Assembly: GCA_019322375.1 (NCBI GenBank)
Contig: JAHWIP010000072.1
Span: forward strand, 1 to 12,827
DNA from: Candidatus Woesearchaeota archaeon
GTDB lineage: Archaea > Nanobdellota > Nanobdellia > Woesearchaeales > SM23-78
Length of the DNA stretch: 12,827 nucleotides
Direction: 5' to 3'
The translations under genes were made by a program, and so were the position numbers. How positions within the stretch are numbered: position 1 is the first letter of the stretch; every line of letters starts with the position of its first letter. Shown piece after piece: positions 1-7,161 of this stretch. The notes under the pieces were generated by a model. That model saw only the letters and a list, made by a program, of their open reading frames with translations. It ran no database searches and was not told the DNA's origin.

Positions 1-1631
1 GTTTTCAAAAAAACTATGGAAGAGCTTATTGTGATTTAAAAGAATCAAATGTTGCAGCAGATGTTCATGACCCTGATTTTGATTATGATAACTGGAATCT
101 TGATGATATTGATCTTACCAAATGGAGTTTTCATGTGGCTGATAAAGGAACAGCAACTGTTATTTCAACAGATAACCACACAGGACCAAGGGACAACATG
201 GGCCATGAAGAAACAAGGTCTCCTGAAAACTTTTTAAAAGGAAACAATCCTGACAGCAGATTTGATGTGTTTGCTCTGGGGATGTTCACATACAAGCTCA
301 TTCATGGAGAATACTTTTTAAAAGGAGAAGACCCTGCTTTGTTTTATAAGCAAAAAAAGGATAAAGAAGTCAAGAGAAAGATAAAAAAGAATATTGCTAG
401 AAAATTAAGAAAGCCCTTGGAAAAATCCTTAAAAATAAACCCTGATGACAGATATACTTCAGTTGATGACTTTGTAAAGGATTTAAATAAAAGAGTAGTG
501 TCAGAAATTACTGAGCCAAGACCTATCCTAACAACAGGAATCCTTTTTGGAGCTTTAGGGTTCTTTATAATCGCAGCCGGAGGTTTAGGAGTCTATCTTA
601 GAAATAAAAATGTTACTCTGCCAGAACTTGTTACTGCTGTTGAAGAAGGCAAAAAATATGTAGAAGAAGGCAAAAAATACAAGGTAGAGGCTAAGTGGGA
701 TGGTGAAACATTAGAGATTTCAAACAACCTGATTACCTTGGATATTAAGGCTAATGATTACAAAGAAAAAAAATCATTTGATTCAGATGAACTATGGCAT
801 CTTAATCCAGGAAGCAAACTCAATGCAACAATGTTTGTAAGGGATGTTGCAAGGCCTAGAGCAAGGGAGGAAATAAAAGGCGAAGTAACTCCTTCTTTAA
901 GAGGTAAAGTATACATCCAAGGATATTCAGGAGAAGACTTCTGGATAAGTCCAGGGCCTCATGACCAATCATTTGTTAACGATATGGGAACAACAATAGG
1001 TTATAAGTATTTTGACATAAAAGTTCCAAAGGACATACCTAAAGGAAACCATTTCCTAGCTTTAGAGATTTATGCTCCTAAAGAAGACGAGGATGATGGA
1101 TATGGGGAGATTCATGAAAAATTTATTTTTTCAAACCCTGGAAAAGCCATTGCCAGAAAATTAATCCCAATCCTGATAGGAGAGCTTGAAGAAAAGAACA
1201 GGGTCAACATAGGAGCAATGAACCTTAATTGGCTTAATCCTTATATAAGCATGAGGAGCCAGGAGCCAAGGAAAGTGTGGTATATGACTAATGATATTAA
1301 TACCAATTTAATATATGAAGTCTCTATTCCTGAAATAAATTATAAAAAAGAGTTTAATCGTGAAGGAGACAATACTATTAATTCTTATTGGATTAGAGCA
1401 GGAATTCCTGATGCTCCAAGCCCAGGGCCAAGAATCCTGCAGGTGGTTACCAAGAATAAGCAGGAAGAACCAATCTCTTATGGATGGATACCTATTAACT
1501 GGGAACTAACATACACAAATTCTGATGGTAAAGAGAACTATGAATGGGCTCTTGACATTCCAGGACCAGATTTCTGTGAGAGGCTTATAGATTATAGGAA
1601 GAATTTAATGCAAAAAGAGGGAACCAAATGA
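1..1631 (+). CDS. Membrane-anchored Hanks-type protein kinase with outside beta-rich domain, 5' truncated
   Basis: The reading frame is open from the first complete codon (position 3), so the gene starts left of the window; 542 residues are visible. The N-lobe is missing. Seen: a catalytic loop YCDLKESN (Asp11, Lys13, Asn16, counted from position 3), a metal-binding DKG at 47-49, an SPE triplet at 73-75 equivalent to APE, a helix-F Asp88 in FDVFALG, and a closing PDDRYTS motif around Arg150 typical of Hanks-type kinases. Asp, Lys, Asn and the DKG Asp are retained, so the visible part looks catalytically competent, although HRD reads YCD and DFG reads DKG. About 30 residues separate Asn16 from DKG, longer than usual. 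A transmembrane helix spans about 175-199, followed by a duplicated VEEGKKY linker and a ~340-residue beta-rich outside domain that I do not recognise. The stop overlaps the next kinase start (ATGA). Predicted role: sensing outside and phosphorylating cytoplasmic proteins; ligand and substrate are unknown. Confidence 0.88.
   Translation, partial: FQKNYGRAYCDLKESNVAADVHDPDFDYDNWNLDDIDLTKWSFHVADKGTATVISTDNHTGPRDNMGHEETRSPENFLKGNNPDSRFDVFALGMFTYKLIHGEYFLKGEDPALFYKQKKDKEVKRKIKKNIARKLRKPLEKSLKINPDDRYTSVDDFVKDLNKRVVSEITEPRPILTTGILFGALGFFIIAAGGLGVYLRNKNVTLPELVTAVEEGKKYVEEGKKYKVEAKWDGETLEISNNLITLDIKANDYKEKKSFDSDELWHLNPGSKLNATMFVRDVARPRAREEIKGEVTPSLRGKVYIQGYSGEDFWISPGPHDQSFVNDMGTTIGYKYFDIKVPKDIPKGNHFLALEIYAPKEDEDDGYGEIHEKFIFSNPGKAIARKLIPILIGELEEKNRVNIGAMNLNWLNPYISMRSQEPRKVWYMTNDINTNLIYEVSIPEINYKKEFNREGDNTINSYWIRAGIPDAPSPGPRILQVVTKNKQEEPISYGWIPINWELTYTNSDGKENYEWALDIPGPDFCERLIDYRKNLMQKEGTK
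639..680 (+). repeat. Tandem 21-bp repeat coding VEEGKKY twice
   Basis: Two adjacent in-frame 21-bp units, 639-659 and 660-680, differ at two third-codon positions and encode VEEGKKY twice. They lie about 15 residues beyond the transmembrane helix of the first kinase, so they probably form a charged helical linker to its outside domain. Confidence 0.75.
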
Positions 1632-3598
1632 AACCTCCTGAAGTAGCTGTGGATACTGAAAGCCTTGACTTAGAGAAAAGAATAGCTGCCACTCCAGAAA
1701 GAAAGACTTTTGTTTATGACTCTGATAATGTGATTGCTTCAGACAGATATAAGATTTGTGTTGATGAAAAAGGAGAAAAAGTGGTTCATGGACAAGGACA
1801 ATGGGGGATAGTTTATCGTTTCTTTGACAATCTGTTAGGAGAATATGTTGCTATAAAGGTTCCAAGCCCAAAAGCCCTGGCTTTGGAACAAATGAATTAC
1901 AGGAACATTGATTTGTTCAGGGCTGTTAAAAAAGAAGCAGGCAAAAGAAAGCTATGTGCAAATGTTGTGCCAACAGAATTTGAACTAGATGCAGAGGGAA
2001 GGCCATTTAACACAATGCCTGAGTATTATGCAACCTTTGTGGATGTAATGGAAACTGCTGCAGAAAGAGAAGAAGTGAATATGGAAACAGAATATGGAGG
2101 ACAAAAACCTTTCAAATCAGGATTATATATAGATGAGATAATTGGTTATCTTAACTGCATGACTAATGGACTATCTGATTTTCATAAAAAAGAGCAAAGG
2201 GTTCTTTGTGATATTAAACTAGATAATATAATGGTGGAAGTTGATCATGATGAAGATATTTCCAATCTAAAGAAAGTTAAGCAAAAAGTAAAAGAAAAAT
2301 TAAAACAATGGTATCAAAACGGCTGGGAAGCTCACCTTGCTGATAAAGGAACAGCAACCTATGCTTCTGTTGAAAACCATTCAGGCCCAAGAGATAACAT
2401 GGGTGATATTATTACAAGGCACCCTGATCAATTTGTAGAAGGAGCAGATCCCAGGAGAAAACATGATGTTTATGCACTTGCCTCTTTGGCTTATATGATG
2501 TTTGAAGGCAAATTTCCATTCCAAGACGAGATTCAAAGATTAATGAAAAATGGTGGAAAAGAAAAAGTTGCAGAGTATATGAGAAAGTTTTCTGTAGTTA
2601 GAGCAGGCATCTCTGAAAAATTTGATGGTATTGAAAAAAGAAGTTTAAGTTTAAGTGAAAAAATCGATACAAAGCTTAATGAATCAGGCATTCCTCTTGA
2701 ATTCAAAGATGTTATTGGTGAAGGACTCAGAGGATATAAGAACTGTGATGATGGAATAAAATTTAAGAACATGCTTATTGAGGCTGAAAGGAATTATAGA
2801 GCAAGAGTTATTGGAGAAGAAGCTGTTAAAAAATTAAAAAAGAAGACTAGAAATTGGATGCTTGGAGCTGTTGGTGCATATGCTCTTCTTATTGGTGCGC
2901 TTTGGGTTGCTTACACAAAAACTAAACCAGATTATAGAGAAAAAGCAGACGCCATAGCAAGAATGGAATACAGGATTCCAGAAAATTCTGATGTTACTTT
3001 TTTAGTTGACCAGAAACCTATTAATCAATACCTTGCTTCTGAAAAGCAAATAATGCCAGCTTCGTTAAACCAATCTGGATTTCGAATGACCAGAGAGCAA
3101 TATGTTTCTCATAATCGTTTTGGCGGTGAGAAAAAAGGAGTAATTTATCAATTAACATATGCTTATTTAGAAGCAATGTGGGATGCTAACGATGATAATT
3201 TAAGGCCTTTGGATTATGTAAGCAGATTTCATCAAAATGTTGACCCAGATGACAAACCTGACGAGGTGGGGATGGCATTGGCATTGAACGGCATACCTTT
3301 TGAAAACTACTTGAGATGTTTAAGCAAAGTAGCTTTAAATCTTAATGCAATTTATGAGAATAATGATAAAAACAAGAAAGCAGTTATTTCATTAGCAGAT
3401 ACTGTAACTTCGCTTTATGGAGGAATTCATAAAACCAGCACAGCTCAAAAAATTTCTAAATCATTTAAATTTAATGATTATATAAAAGCAGCTTATCCTG
3501 GTGGAGAACGTATTTTTTCTGAGAAAGAAGAGCGCTTCCTAAGGCAGGTTATGTATAACATCACTCAAAGGATGCCTCAAAATATCCGCTTAGAATAG
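1628..3598 (+). CDS. Membrane-anchored Hanks-type Ser/Thr protein kinase with helical outside domain
   Basis: A complete 656-residue protein with a full kinase domain. Seen: glycine loop GQGQWGIVY (Gly55, 57, 60), VAIK with Lys77, probable helix-C Glu103, catalytic loop CDIKLDN (Asp195, Lys197, Asn200), DKG 239-241, HPD 265-267 in place of APE, and helix-F Asp280 in HDVYALA. All residues needed for ATP binding and phosphotransfer are present. The HRD arginine is Cys, making it a non-RD kinase, and Lys replaces the DFG Phe. A lysine-rich insertion of roughly 25 residues lies between the catalytic loop and DKG. One transmembrane helix (about 409-430) follows a basic KKLKKK stretch, which places the kinase in the cytoplasm and the last ~225 residues outside. 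The outside part is mostly helical and unrecognised, with no PASTA repeats. The start overlaps the upstream paralogue's stop by 4 nt, implying translational coupling. The 3' end overlaps the convergent regulator gene by 38 bp. Confidence 0.92.
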   Translation: MKPPEVAVDTESLDLEKRIAATPERKTFVYDSDNVIASDRYKICVDEKGEKVVHGQGQWGIVYRFFDNLLGEYVAIKVPSPKALALEQMNYRNIDLFRAVKKEAGKRKLCANVVPTEFELDAEGRPFNTMPEYYATFVDVMETAAEREEVNMETEYGGQKPFKSGLYIDEIIGYLNCMTNGLSDFHKKEQRVLCDIKLDNIMVEVDHDEDISNLKKVKQKVKEKLKQWYQNGWEAHLADKGTATYASVENHSGPRDNMGDIITRHPDQFVEGADPRRKHDVYALASLAYMMFEGKFPFQDEIQRLMKNGGKEKVAEYMRKFSVVRAGISEKFDGIEKRSLSLSEKIDTKLNESGIPLEFKDVIGEGLRGYKNCDDGIKFKNMLIEAERNYRARVIGEEAVKKLKKKTRNWMLGAVGAYALLIGALWVAYTKTKPDYREKADAIARMEYRIPENSDVTFLVDQKPINQYLASEKQIMPASLNQSGFRMTREQYVSHNRFGGEKKGVIYQLTYAYLEAMWDANDDNLRPLDYVSRFHQNVDPDDKPDEVGMALALNGIPFENYLRCLSKVALNLNAIYENNDKNKKAVISLADTVTSLYGGIHKTSTAQKISKSFKFNDYIKAAYPGGERIFSEKEERFLRQVMYNITQRMPQNIRLE

Positions 3599-4484
3599 GG
3601 CTGGTTCCTATCTGTGTTAACCTGAACAATTCTCTTATGTGCGATAGTATAACTGTGTCTTTTTGTTTTGCTTGCTCAAGGTATTTATAACACTTGCCAA
3701 ACTGGTATTCTGGTCTTAGATTATTTATTTTATGAACATACGTGATATCTTTCTTATAATAAGCATCGTAGAAGAGCTGGTAATAGGTTTCCAGGAATTG
3801 CAATAGTTCTAATATATTTTTATTCTTTTGCAGCTTGTTTTTTGAAGCATAGAGATACAAATAATAATATCCATGCTCTATGTGCATTAGAAAGGTTAAT
3901 AGTTCCCAGTCAAGGGAGGGGTTTTCTATGTTGAATTTTTCCTTGGTTAGTATTCTTCTGCAGAACAAGATGAATTTATCCTGCTGGTCTCTGTAGCCCT
4001 GGATCTCTTTCATGTTGGTGAATTTATTGTTCTTAAAATCTGTGTTTATTATCTTCTGGGTTTCCTTTATTATTAAGAAGATTCTTCTTATCATTACTTC
4101 GTATTTTTCTTCTGTTGGCTCTGATATGTTCTCTATTCTGCACTTCTTGTTTGTGTGCTGGGTTATCTCAAAGCCCAGGAGCAGTTTAGTGGTTACTTCT
4201 TTTGCTTCTTCTAGTAATTCCTTGTCTATGTTGTTTATGGTTATGGTGTCAAAGCCCCTTCTGTATATGTGTGTGAGTATGTTTTTCAGGTCTTGCTTGT
4301 TGTGCTCTGTTATTTCTACTGCAATGTCTTTTTTTTCTTTTATTGATGTGTCTATGGTTAAGGCTGTGCCTGTTTCCTTGATTTTTACTGTGCTGCCTGG
4401 TTTTAAGCCTTTGTTGTCTATCCATTGCTTGGGCAGGGTTATTGTGAGCGCGTTATTCCCTTGTTTGACTAGTTTTCTTTCCAT
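3561..4484 (-). CDS. AbrB-domain / PhoU-like transcriptional regulator
   Basis: A 307-residue protein. Residues 1 to about 45 (MERKLVKQGNNALTITLPK, then a Trp-Ile and GLKPGSTVKI) match the SpoVT/AbrB swapped-hairpin DNA-binding fold. The rest is helical, with a PhoU-like stretch (YRDQQDKFILFCRR) and a C-terminal IRELFRLTQIGTSPI segment resembling the end of PhoU domains. Archaeal fusions of this kind are usually annotated as phosphate uptake regulators, but no Pst transporter genes are visible, so a phosphate role is only a family-level guess. An upstream in-frame ATG at 4508 would add eight residues. I prefer 4484 because the AbrB domain begins there and a BRE/TATA element sits at the distance expected for a leaderless transcript starting at this ATG. 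The gene diverges from the beta-rich protein gene across a palindromic region and may regulate it and itself (inference). Many codons end in A or C, unlike most neighbours. Confidence 0.88.
   Translation of the reverse strand: MERKLVKQGNNALTITLPKQWIDNKGLKPGSTVKIKETGTALTIDTSIKEKKDIAVEITEHNKQDLKNILTHIYRRGFDTITINNIDKELLEEAKEVTTKLLLGFEITQHTNKKCRIENISEPTEEKYEVMIRRIFLIIKETQKIINTDFKNNKFTNMKEIQGYRDQQDKFILFCRRILTKEKFNIENPSLDWELLTFLMHIEHGYYYLYLYASKNKLQKNKNILELLQFLETYYQLFYDAYYKKDITYVHKINNLRPEYQFGKCYKYLEQAKQKDTVILSHIRELFRLTQIGTSPILSGYFEASFE
3660..3669 (+). terminator. Possible T-rich terminator of the kinase genes
   Basis: The run TTTTTGTTTT lies about 60 nt beyond the second kinase stop. Archaeal RNA polymerase can stop at T tracts without a hairpin. 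It falls inside the convergent regulator gene, where it simply encodes Lys-Gln-Lys on the other strand, so it may be coincidental. Confidence 0.22.
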
Positions 4485-4506
4485 TGTTATATAGTGGTTG
4501 GGGTTC

Positions 4507-4522
4507 ATATAAAAAGATTTCG
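4507..4522 (-). promoter_or_regulatory. Archaeal BRE/TATA promoter of the AbrB-PhoU regulator
   Basis: Read on the minus strand, 4522 to 4507 is CGAAATCTTTTTATAT: a purine-rich BRE (CGAAAT) directly followed by a TATA box (CTTTTTATAT). The TATA centre near 4511 lies about 26-27 nt upstream of the ATG at 4484. That is the normal distance to an archaeal transcription start, so the mRNA is probably leaderless and starts at that ATG. No Shine-Dalgarno sequence is seen in front of 4484, which agrees. Confidence 0.6.
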
Positions 4523-4534
4523 TTTTTATATAAT

Positions 4535-4550
4535 TATATAACGTTATATA
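4535..4550. promoter_or_regulatory. 16-bp perfect palindrome, candidate operator
   Basis: TATATAACGTTATATA is perfectly self-complementary and sits in the divergent promoter region just upstream of the regulator's BRE. Its half-site GTTATAT recurs at 4565-4571. AbrB-type proteins are homodimers, and this is a natural place for autoregulation. AT-rich DNA makes such palindromes easier to get by chance. Confidence 0.4.
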
Positions 4551-4564
4551 TAATATAGAAGAAA

Positions 4565-4574
4565 GTTATATAAC
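4565..4574 (+). promoter_or_regulatory. Candidate TATA box and palindrome upstream of the secreted protein gene
   Basis: GTTATATAAC is a 10-bp palindrome and a plausible TATA box. With start of transcription about 26 nt downstream (near 4596), the mRNA would have a leader of about 35 nt, consistent with the Shine-Dalgarno site at 4616-4624. TATATATAATATAG at 4545-4558 is an alternative TATA box. No strong BRE precedes it. Confidence 0.4.
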
Positions 4575-4615
4575 TGCTTCTTTTATCTTCCTCACTAAGA
4601 AGTGATAAAAACTTC

Positions 4616-4624
4616 AGAGGTTGA
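4616..4624 (+). promoter_or_regulatory. Ribosome binding site of the secreted beta-rich protein
   Basis: AGAGGTTGA lies 6 nt before the ATG at 4631 and is a near match to the archaeal Shine-Dalgarno consensus GGAGGTGA. It supports that start and a leadered transcript, in contrast to the divergent leaderless gene. Confidence 0.5.
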
Positions 4625-4630
4625 GACAAA

Positions 4631-5719
4631 ATGAAAAGGTTGAGACGCGGAAAGAAAGTATTAAGTACACTATTAATGCCATTAATACTGGCAAATGCAA
4701 TCTATCTTTTTCCAAAGAAAGTACAAGCACAAGAAGCAAAAAAACCAAATCTAGAGCTAAAAATAGAGAACAAATCATTCCTAGACAAAGACAAGCTAGT
4801 AACAGACAAGCTAAGAACAACCCTTGACTATGGCAGATACTCATTCAGGCTGGATAAGAATGAGGGAAGACAGAGCCAGTACTTGTTCAGTGTAAACGCA
4901 CTAAACAAAGAGAAAACCAAACTAAGACTATTTCATCAAGGCGATATAAAAGGCGAAGGCAGAAGCGCAGCATACAGTTTAGGAGGAGGACTGATACAGG
5001 AATTAGGAAAAATACCCTTGCTAGGACAAACAACAGCAGGATTAACCTACCTAAACTCAATGAAAAAAGATGACAGACCGTTTCAGAAATTTGTTGTAAA
5101 ACTAATAGGAGAAAACCTGGACTTGGTGTATCAATTAAAGATTAACAGGAAAAAAGAAAAAGACCCCCAATACTATCTAGCCTTTCACAATGATGACATA
5201 CACATAAGCCTGGGAAAAACCAATGGCAACAGAATAGAAAATGTAATTACAACCAAAGGCAAACCAAACCTAGGCATAATGTCCTGGGGATACTATGACC
5301 TAGACACAAAAACCTTCTCAATAAGTGCATGGAATGCTTTCAAAGGCGCAGACCTGGAAATGTATAATCAAGCATCAGGAAGACTGGTATCAGACTTAAT
5401 GACCCTGGGAAGAGTAGAAGTAGCCTTTCCAATTCTGCCATCATATCTAAGCATGGGAGAAGTGACCACAAAAACAGACATAGAAATCGGACAAGGCAAC
5501 TACAAGATAGCCAACCAGCTAGGCGGACACATAATCAAGAACTGGGCACTAGGAATAGGCTTTCAAGCAAAGAAGAATAAGAACGACAAACTAAGAATAA
5601 CCCCAACCCTGGAGACATATGTCAAATTCCCCTTAGGAGACAAAATAAACCTGTACCTGGATGGAGCCTACCAAGACGGGAACTTTGCAATGTATACGTA
5701 TATAGAGTTTAAGAGGTGA
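4631..5719 (+). CDS. Exported beta-rich protein, possibly barrel-like
   Basis: A 362-residue protein that I cannot assign to a family. The N-terminus has a basic region (MKRLRRGKK), a hydrophobic core at about 10-27 and an Ala-containing processing site near VQA|QEA (33/34), consistent with a Sec signal peptide. An uncleaved N-terminal anchor is also possible. The mature part is dominated by alternating polar/hydrophobic segments of strand length separated by charged turns, for example RYSFRLDK, QYLFSVNALN, KFVVKLIGENLDLVYQL and KTFSISAWN. It ends in two strand-like stretches, INLYLDGAYQ and FAMYTYIEFKR. This resembles an antiparallel beta sheet or barrel, which would be unusual in an archaeon. 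The pattern is a visual impression, not a family match. Codons end in A or C more often than in the downstream genes. The stop lies inside the ribosome binding site of the next gene, 6 nt before its ATG. Confidence 0.8.
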   Translation: MKRLRRGKKVLSTLLMPLILANAIYLFPKKVQAQEAKKPNLELKIENKSFLDKDKLVTDKLRTTLDYGRYSFRLDKNEGRQSQYLFSVNALNKEKTKLRLFHQGDIKGEGRSAAYSLGGGLIQELGKIPLLGQTTAGLTYLNSMKKDDRPFQKFVVKLIGENLDLVYQLKINRKKEKDPQYYLAFHNDDIHISLGKTNGNRIENVITTKGKPNLGIMSWGYYDLDTKTFSISAWNAFKGADLEMYNQASGRLVSDLMTLGRVEVAFPILPSYLSMGEVTTKTDIEIGQGNYKIANQLGGHIIKNWALGIGFQAKKNKNDKLRITPTLETYVKFPLGDKINLYLDGAYQDGNFAMYTYIEFKR

Positions 5720-5725
5720 AAGGAA

Positions 5726-7159
5726 ATGAAAAAAGAAAACAAACCAAAACTGTCAGAGGAGTTGTCTGATTTAGTTGATTTTATTTTGAGACAAGGCCTT
5801 TATAGTTCACATAGCCTGGATATGTTTACTAAATCTGAAAGATTTGCTATGTATGGGCTTGCTGGAAATAAGTTTATTAAGGAAAGAGCGCCTGCTAGGG
5901 CTGTTTATGTATTCACACAGGAAGGAAGAAGCCTCACTGATGAAGAAACAAAACAAATAGGTGATCTTTACTTTGATGCCCAACGTGTTGATAGAGCATT
6001 ATTTTACTATGAAAAAGTGCCTGAATTGATCCCTGTAAGCAGGTTCGACTCAATAGCACATCATTACCTTTCTTTACCAACATTTGACTTAGAAAAAGCC
6101 ATTCAGTGCTCTAAACTAGCAAATATATGGATATCTCCCCTGACTTTTACTGGGGTTGCTGAAAGATTCATAGACAAAGGAGATGTTTTAACAGCTGACA
6201 AATTATATCATGCTGCAGGTAAAGACTTAGAAAAAGACATAGACATTGATAAAAAAGAATTGATCAAAATAGGAAATAAACTTCTTACACAAGAAAACAT
6301 TGATGGCTTTCGCAAGATATACCAATTAGCAAAAGAAGAGCTGCCAATAAAAAAAATGCTTAAACAAGCAGATAAATGCTTGGATAAATACAGACAAAAC
6401 AAACGCATGAGCTCTTTAGATAATGCTTTTAACCTGTATTTTATTGCAGAAAATGAAAGCTCTAATAGAAAAACCAAAGAAAAACTAGCAGAGATAGCAG
6501 AACTGTATTTTGAACACGGCGAACCTATCAGAGCAGCAGGGATCCTGAAAAATATAGGCAGGCAAGCCAGCTTTGAAAAACTAATAGAAGTCGGAGACAA
6601 ATACTTTAATGCACCCAACCCTGTCAATTTTCCTAAAGAGAACCTGGATTTAGCAATAACATCTTATAACCTTGCAAAAGAACAAGGAACACTATATAAA
6701 AAAAGTATTGTGTATGAAAAACTCCGTCAAGTGGCAGATGAGTTCTTACATAAAGGATACTTAGCAAAAGCAGATATGATTTACAGAACCACAGGGGAAG
6801 GGATTCCTAAAGAAAAACTAGTTCATGCAGGAAAAAGAGCTATTATAGAAGGTCAGTTTGAAGGAGCACAGACATGCTATGAGATGGCAGGCGAAGATTT
6901 TCCAATGCAGGAAGTGATAAAACGAGGAGATCACTTGGTTGATAGTTATCCTGATGATGCTATGAGAGCATATGAGTTTGCATATGAAAAAATCCCAGAA
7001 GACAAGATGCTTGCCCTGGGGAAATCCTTTCTTAAAAAAGCAGCACCTTCATCCGGAGGAACAGTTGACACCCACTATACAAGCAGAGCAATACCCTGTT
7101 TTAAAGCAATAGGAAGAACAAGAACAGCAGAATTCCTGAAAAAACATTATGGTGAATAG
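5726..7159 (+). CDS. Large TPR-like helical repeat protein
   Basis: A 477-residue soluble protein with no signal peptide or membrane helix. It is built from repeated helical pairs of about 33-40 residues with recurring patterns such as A..LY..AG....., L...GD.YF and A...Y..A.E..P, typical of TPR-like solenoids that act as protein-binding scaffolds. The N-terminus (LVDFIL, then MF.K..R.A.Y and a small-residue helix) and the C-terminus (CFKAIGRTRTAEFLKKH) resemble those of the 185-residue protein at 7452, so the two are paralogues, this one with many more internal repeats. The start is supported by GAGGTGA just upstream, which also contains the previous gene's stop. The next gene begins 2 nt after this stop. 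The binding partner is unknown; the neighbouring membrane and kinase genes make an envelope-linked scaffold plausible (inference). Confidence 0.87.
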   Translation: MKKENKPKLSEELSDLVDFILRQGLYSSHSLDMFTKSERFAMYGLAGNKFIKERAPARAVYVFTQEGRSLTDEETKQIGDLYFDAQRVDRALFYYEKVPELIPVSRFDSIAHHYLSLPTFDLEKAIQCSKLANIWISPLTFTGVAERFIDKGDVLTADKLYHAAGKDLEKDIDIDKKELIKIGNKLLTQENIDGFRKIYQLAKEELPIKKMLKQADKCLDKYRQNKRMSSLDNAFNLYFIAENESSNRKTKEKLAEIAELYFEHGEPIRAAGILKNIGRQASFEKLIEVGDKYFNAPNPVNFPKENLDLAITSYNLAKEQGTLYKKSIVYEKLRQVADEFLHKGYLAKADMIYRTTGEGIPKEKLVHAGKRAIIEGQFEGAQTCYEMAGEDFPMQEVIKRGDHLVDSYPDDAMRAYEFAYEKIPEDKMLALGKSFLKKAAPSSGGTVDTHYTSRAIPCFKAIGRTRTAEFLKKHYGE

Positions 7160-7161
7160 AG

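Noticed and set aside
49..237. Open frame giving a hydrophobic 62-residue peptide
   Set aside because: It lies in another frame over the catalytic core of the first kinase, whose motifs are unmistakable.
2533..2772. Minus-strand open frame of 79 codons
   Set aside because: Antisense to the second kinase gene; low-complexity Ser/Leu/Phe composition and no ribosome binding site.
4012..4494. Plus-strand open frame of 160 codons with hydrophobic composition
   Set aside because: It is a shadow of the AbrB-PhoU gene; the Ser/Leu/Phe/Val-rich product is what the reverse of a Lys/Glu-rich gene gives.
3599..4508. Phosphate uptake (Pst) regulation by the AbrB-PhoU protein
   Set aside because: No phosphate transporter genes are visible; the family name alone does not establish this role here.
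4631..4720. Possible twin-arginine (Tat) signal in MKRLRRGKK
   Set aside because: The residues after RR (GKK) do not fit the Tat consensus; an ordinary Sec-type signal is simpler.
4614..4844. Minus-strand Leu/Cys-rich open frame opposite the exported protein start
   Set aside because: Antisense shadow of the signal peptide region, without initiation signals.
6208..6627. Minus-strand open frame of 139 codons
   Set aside because: Antisense to the TPR-like protein gene, with Ser/Leu/Phe-rich shadow composition.
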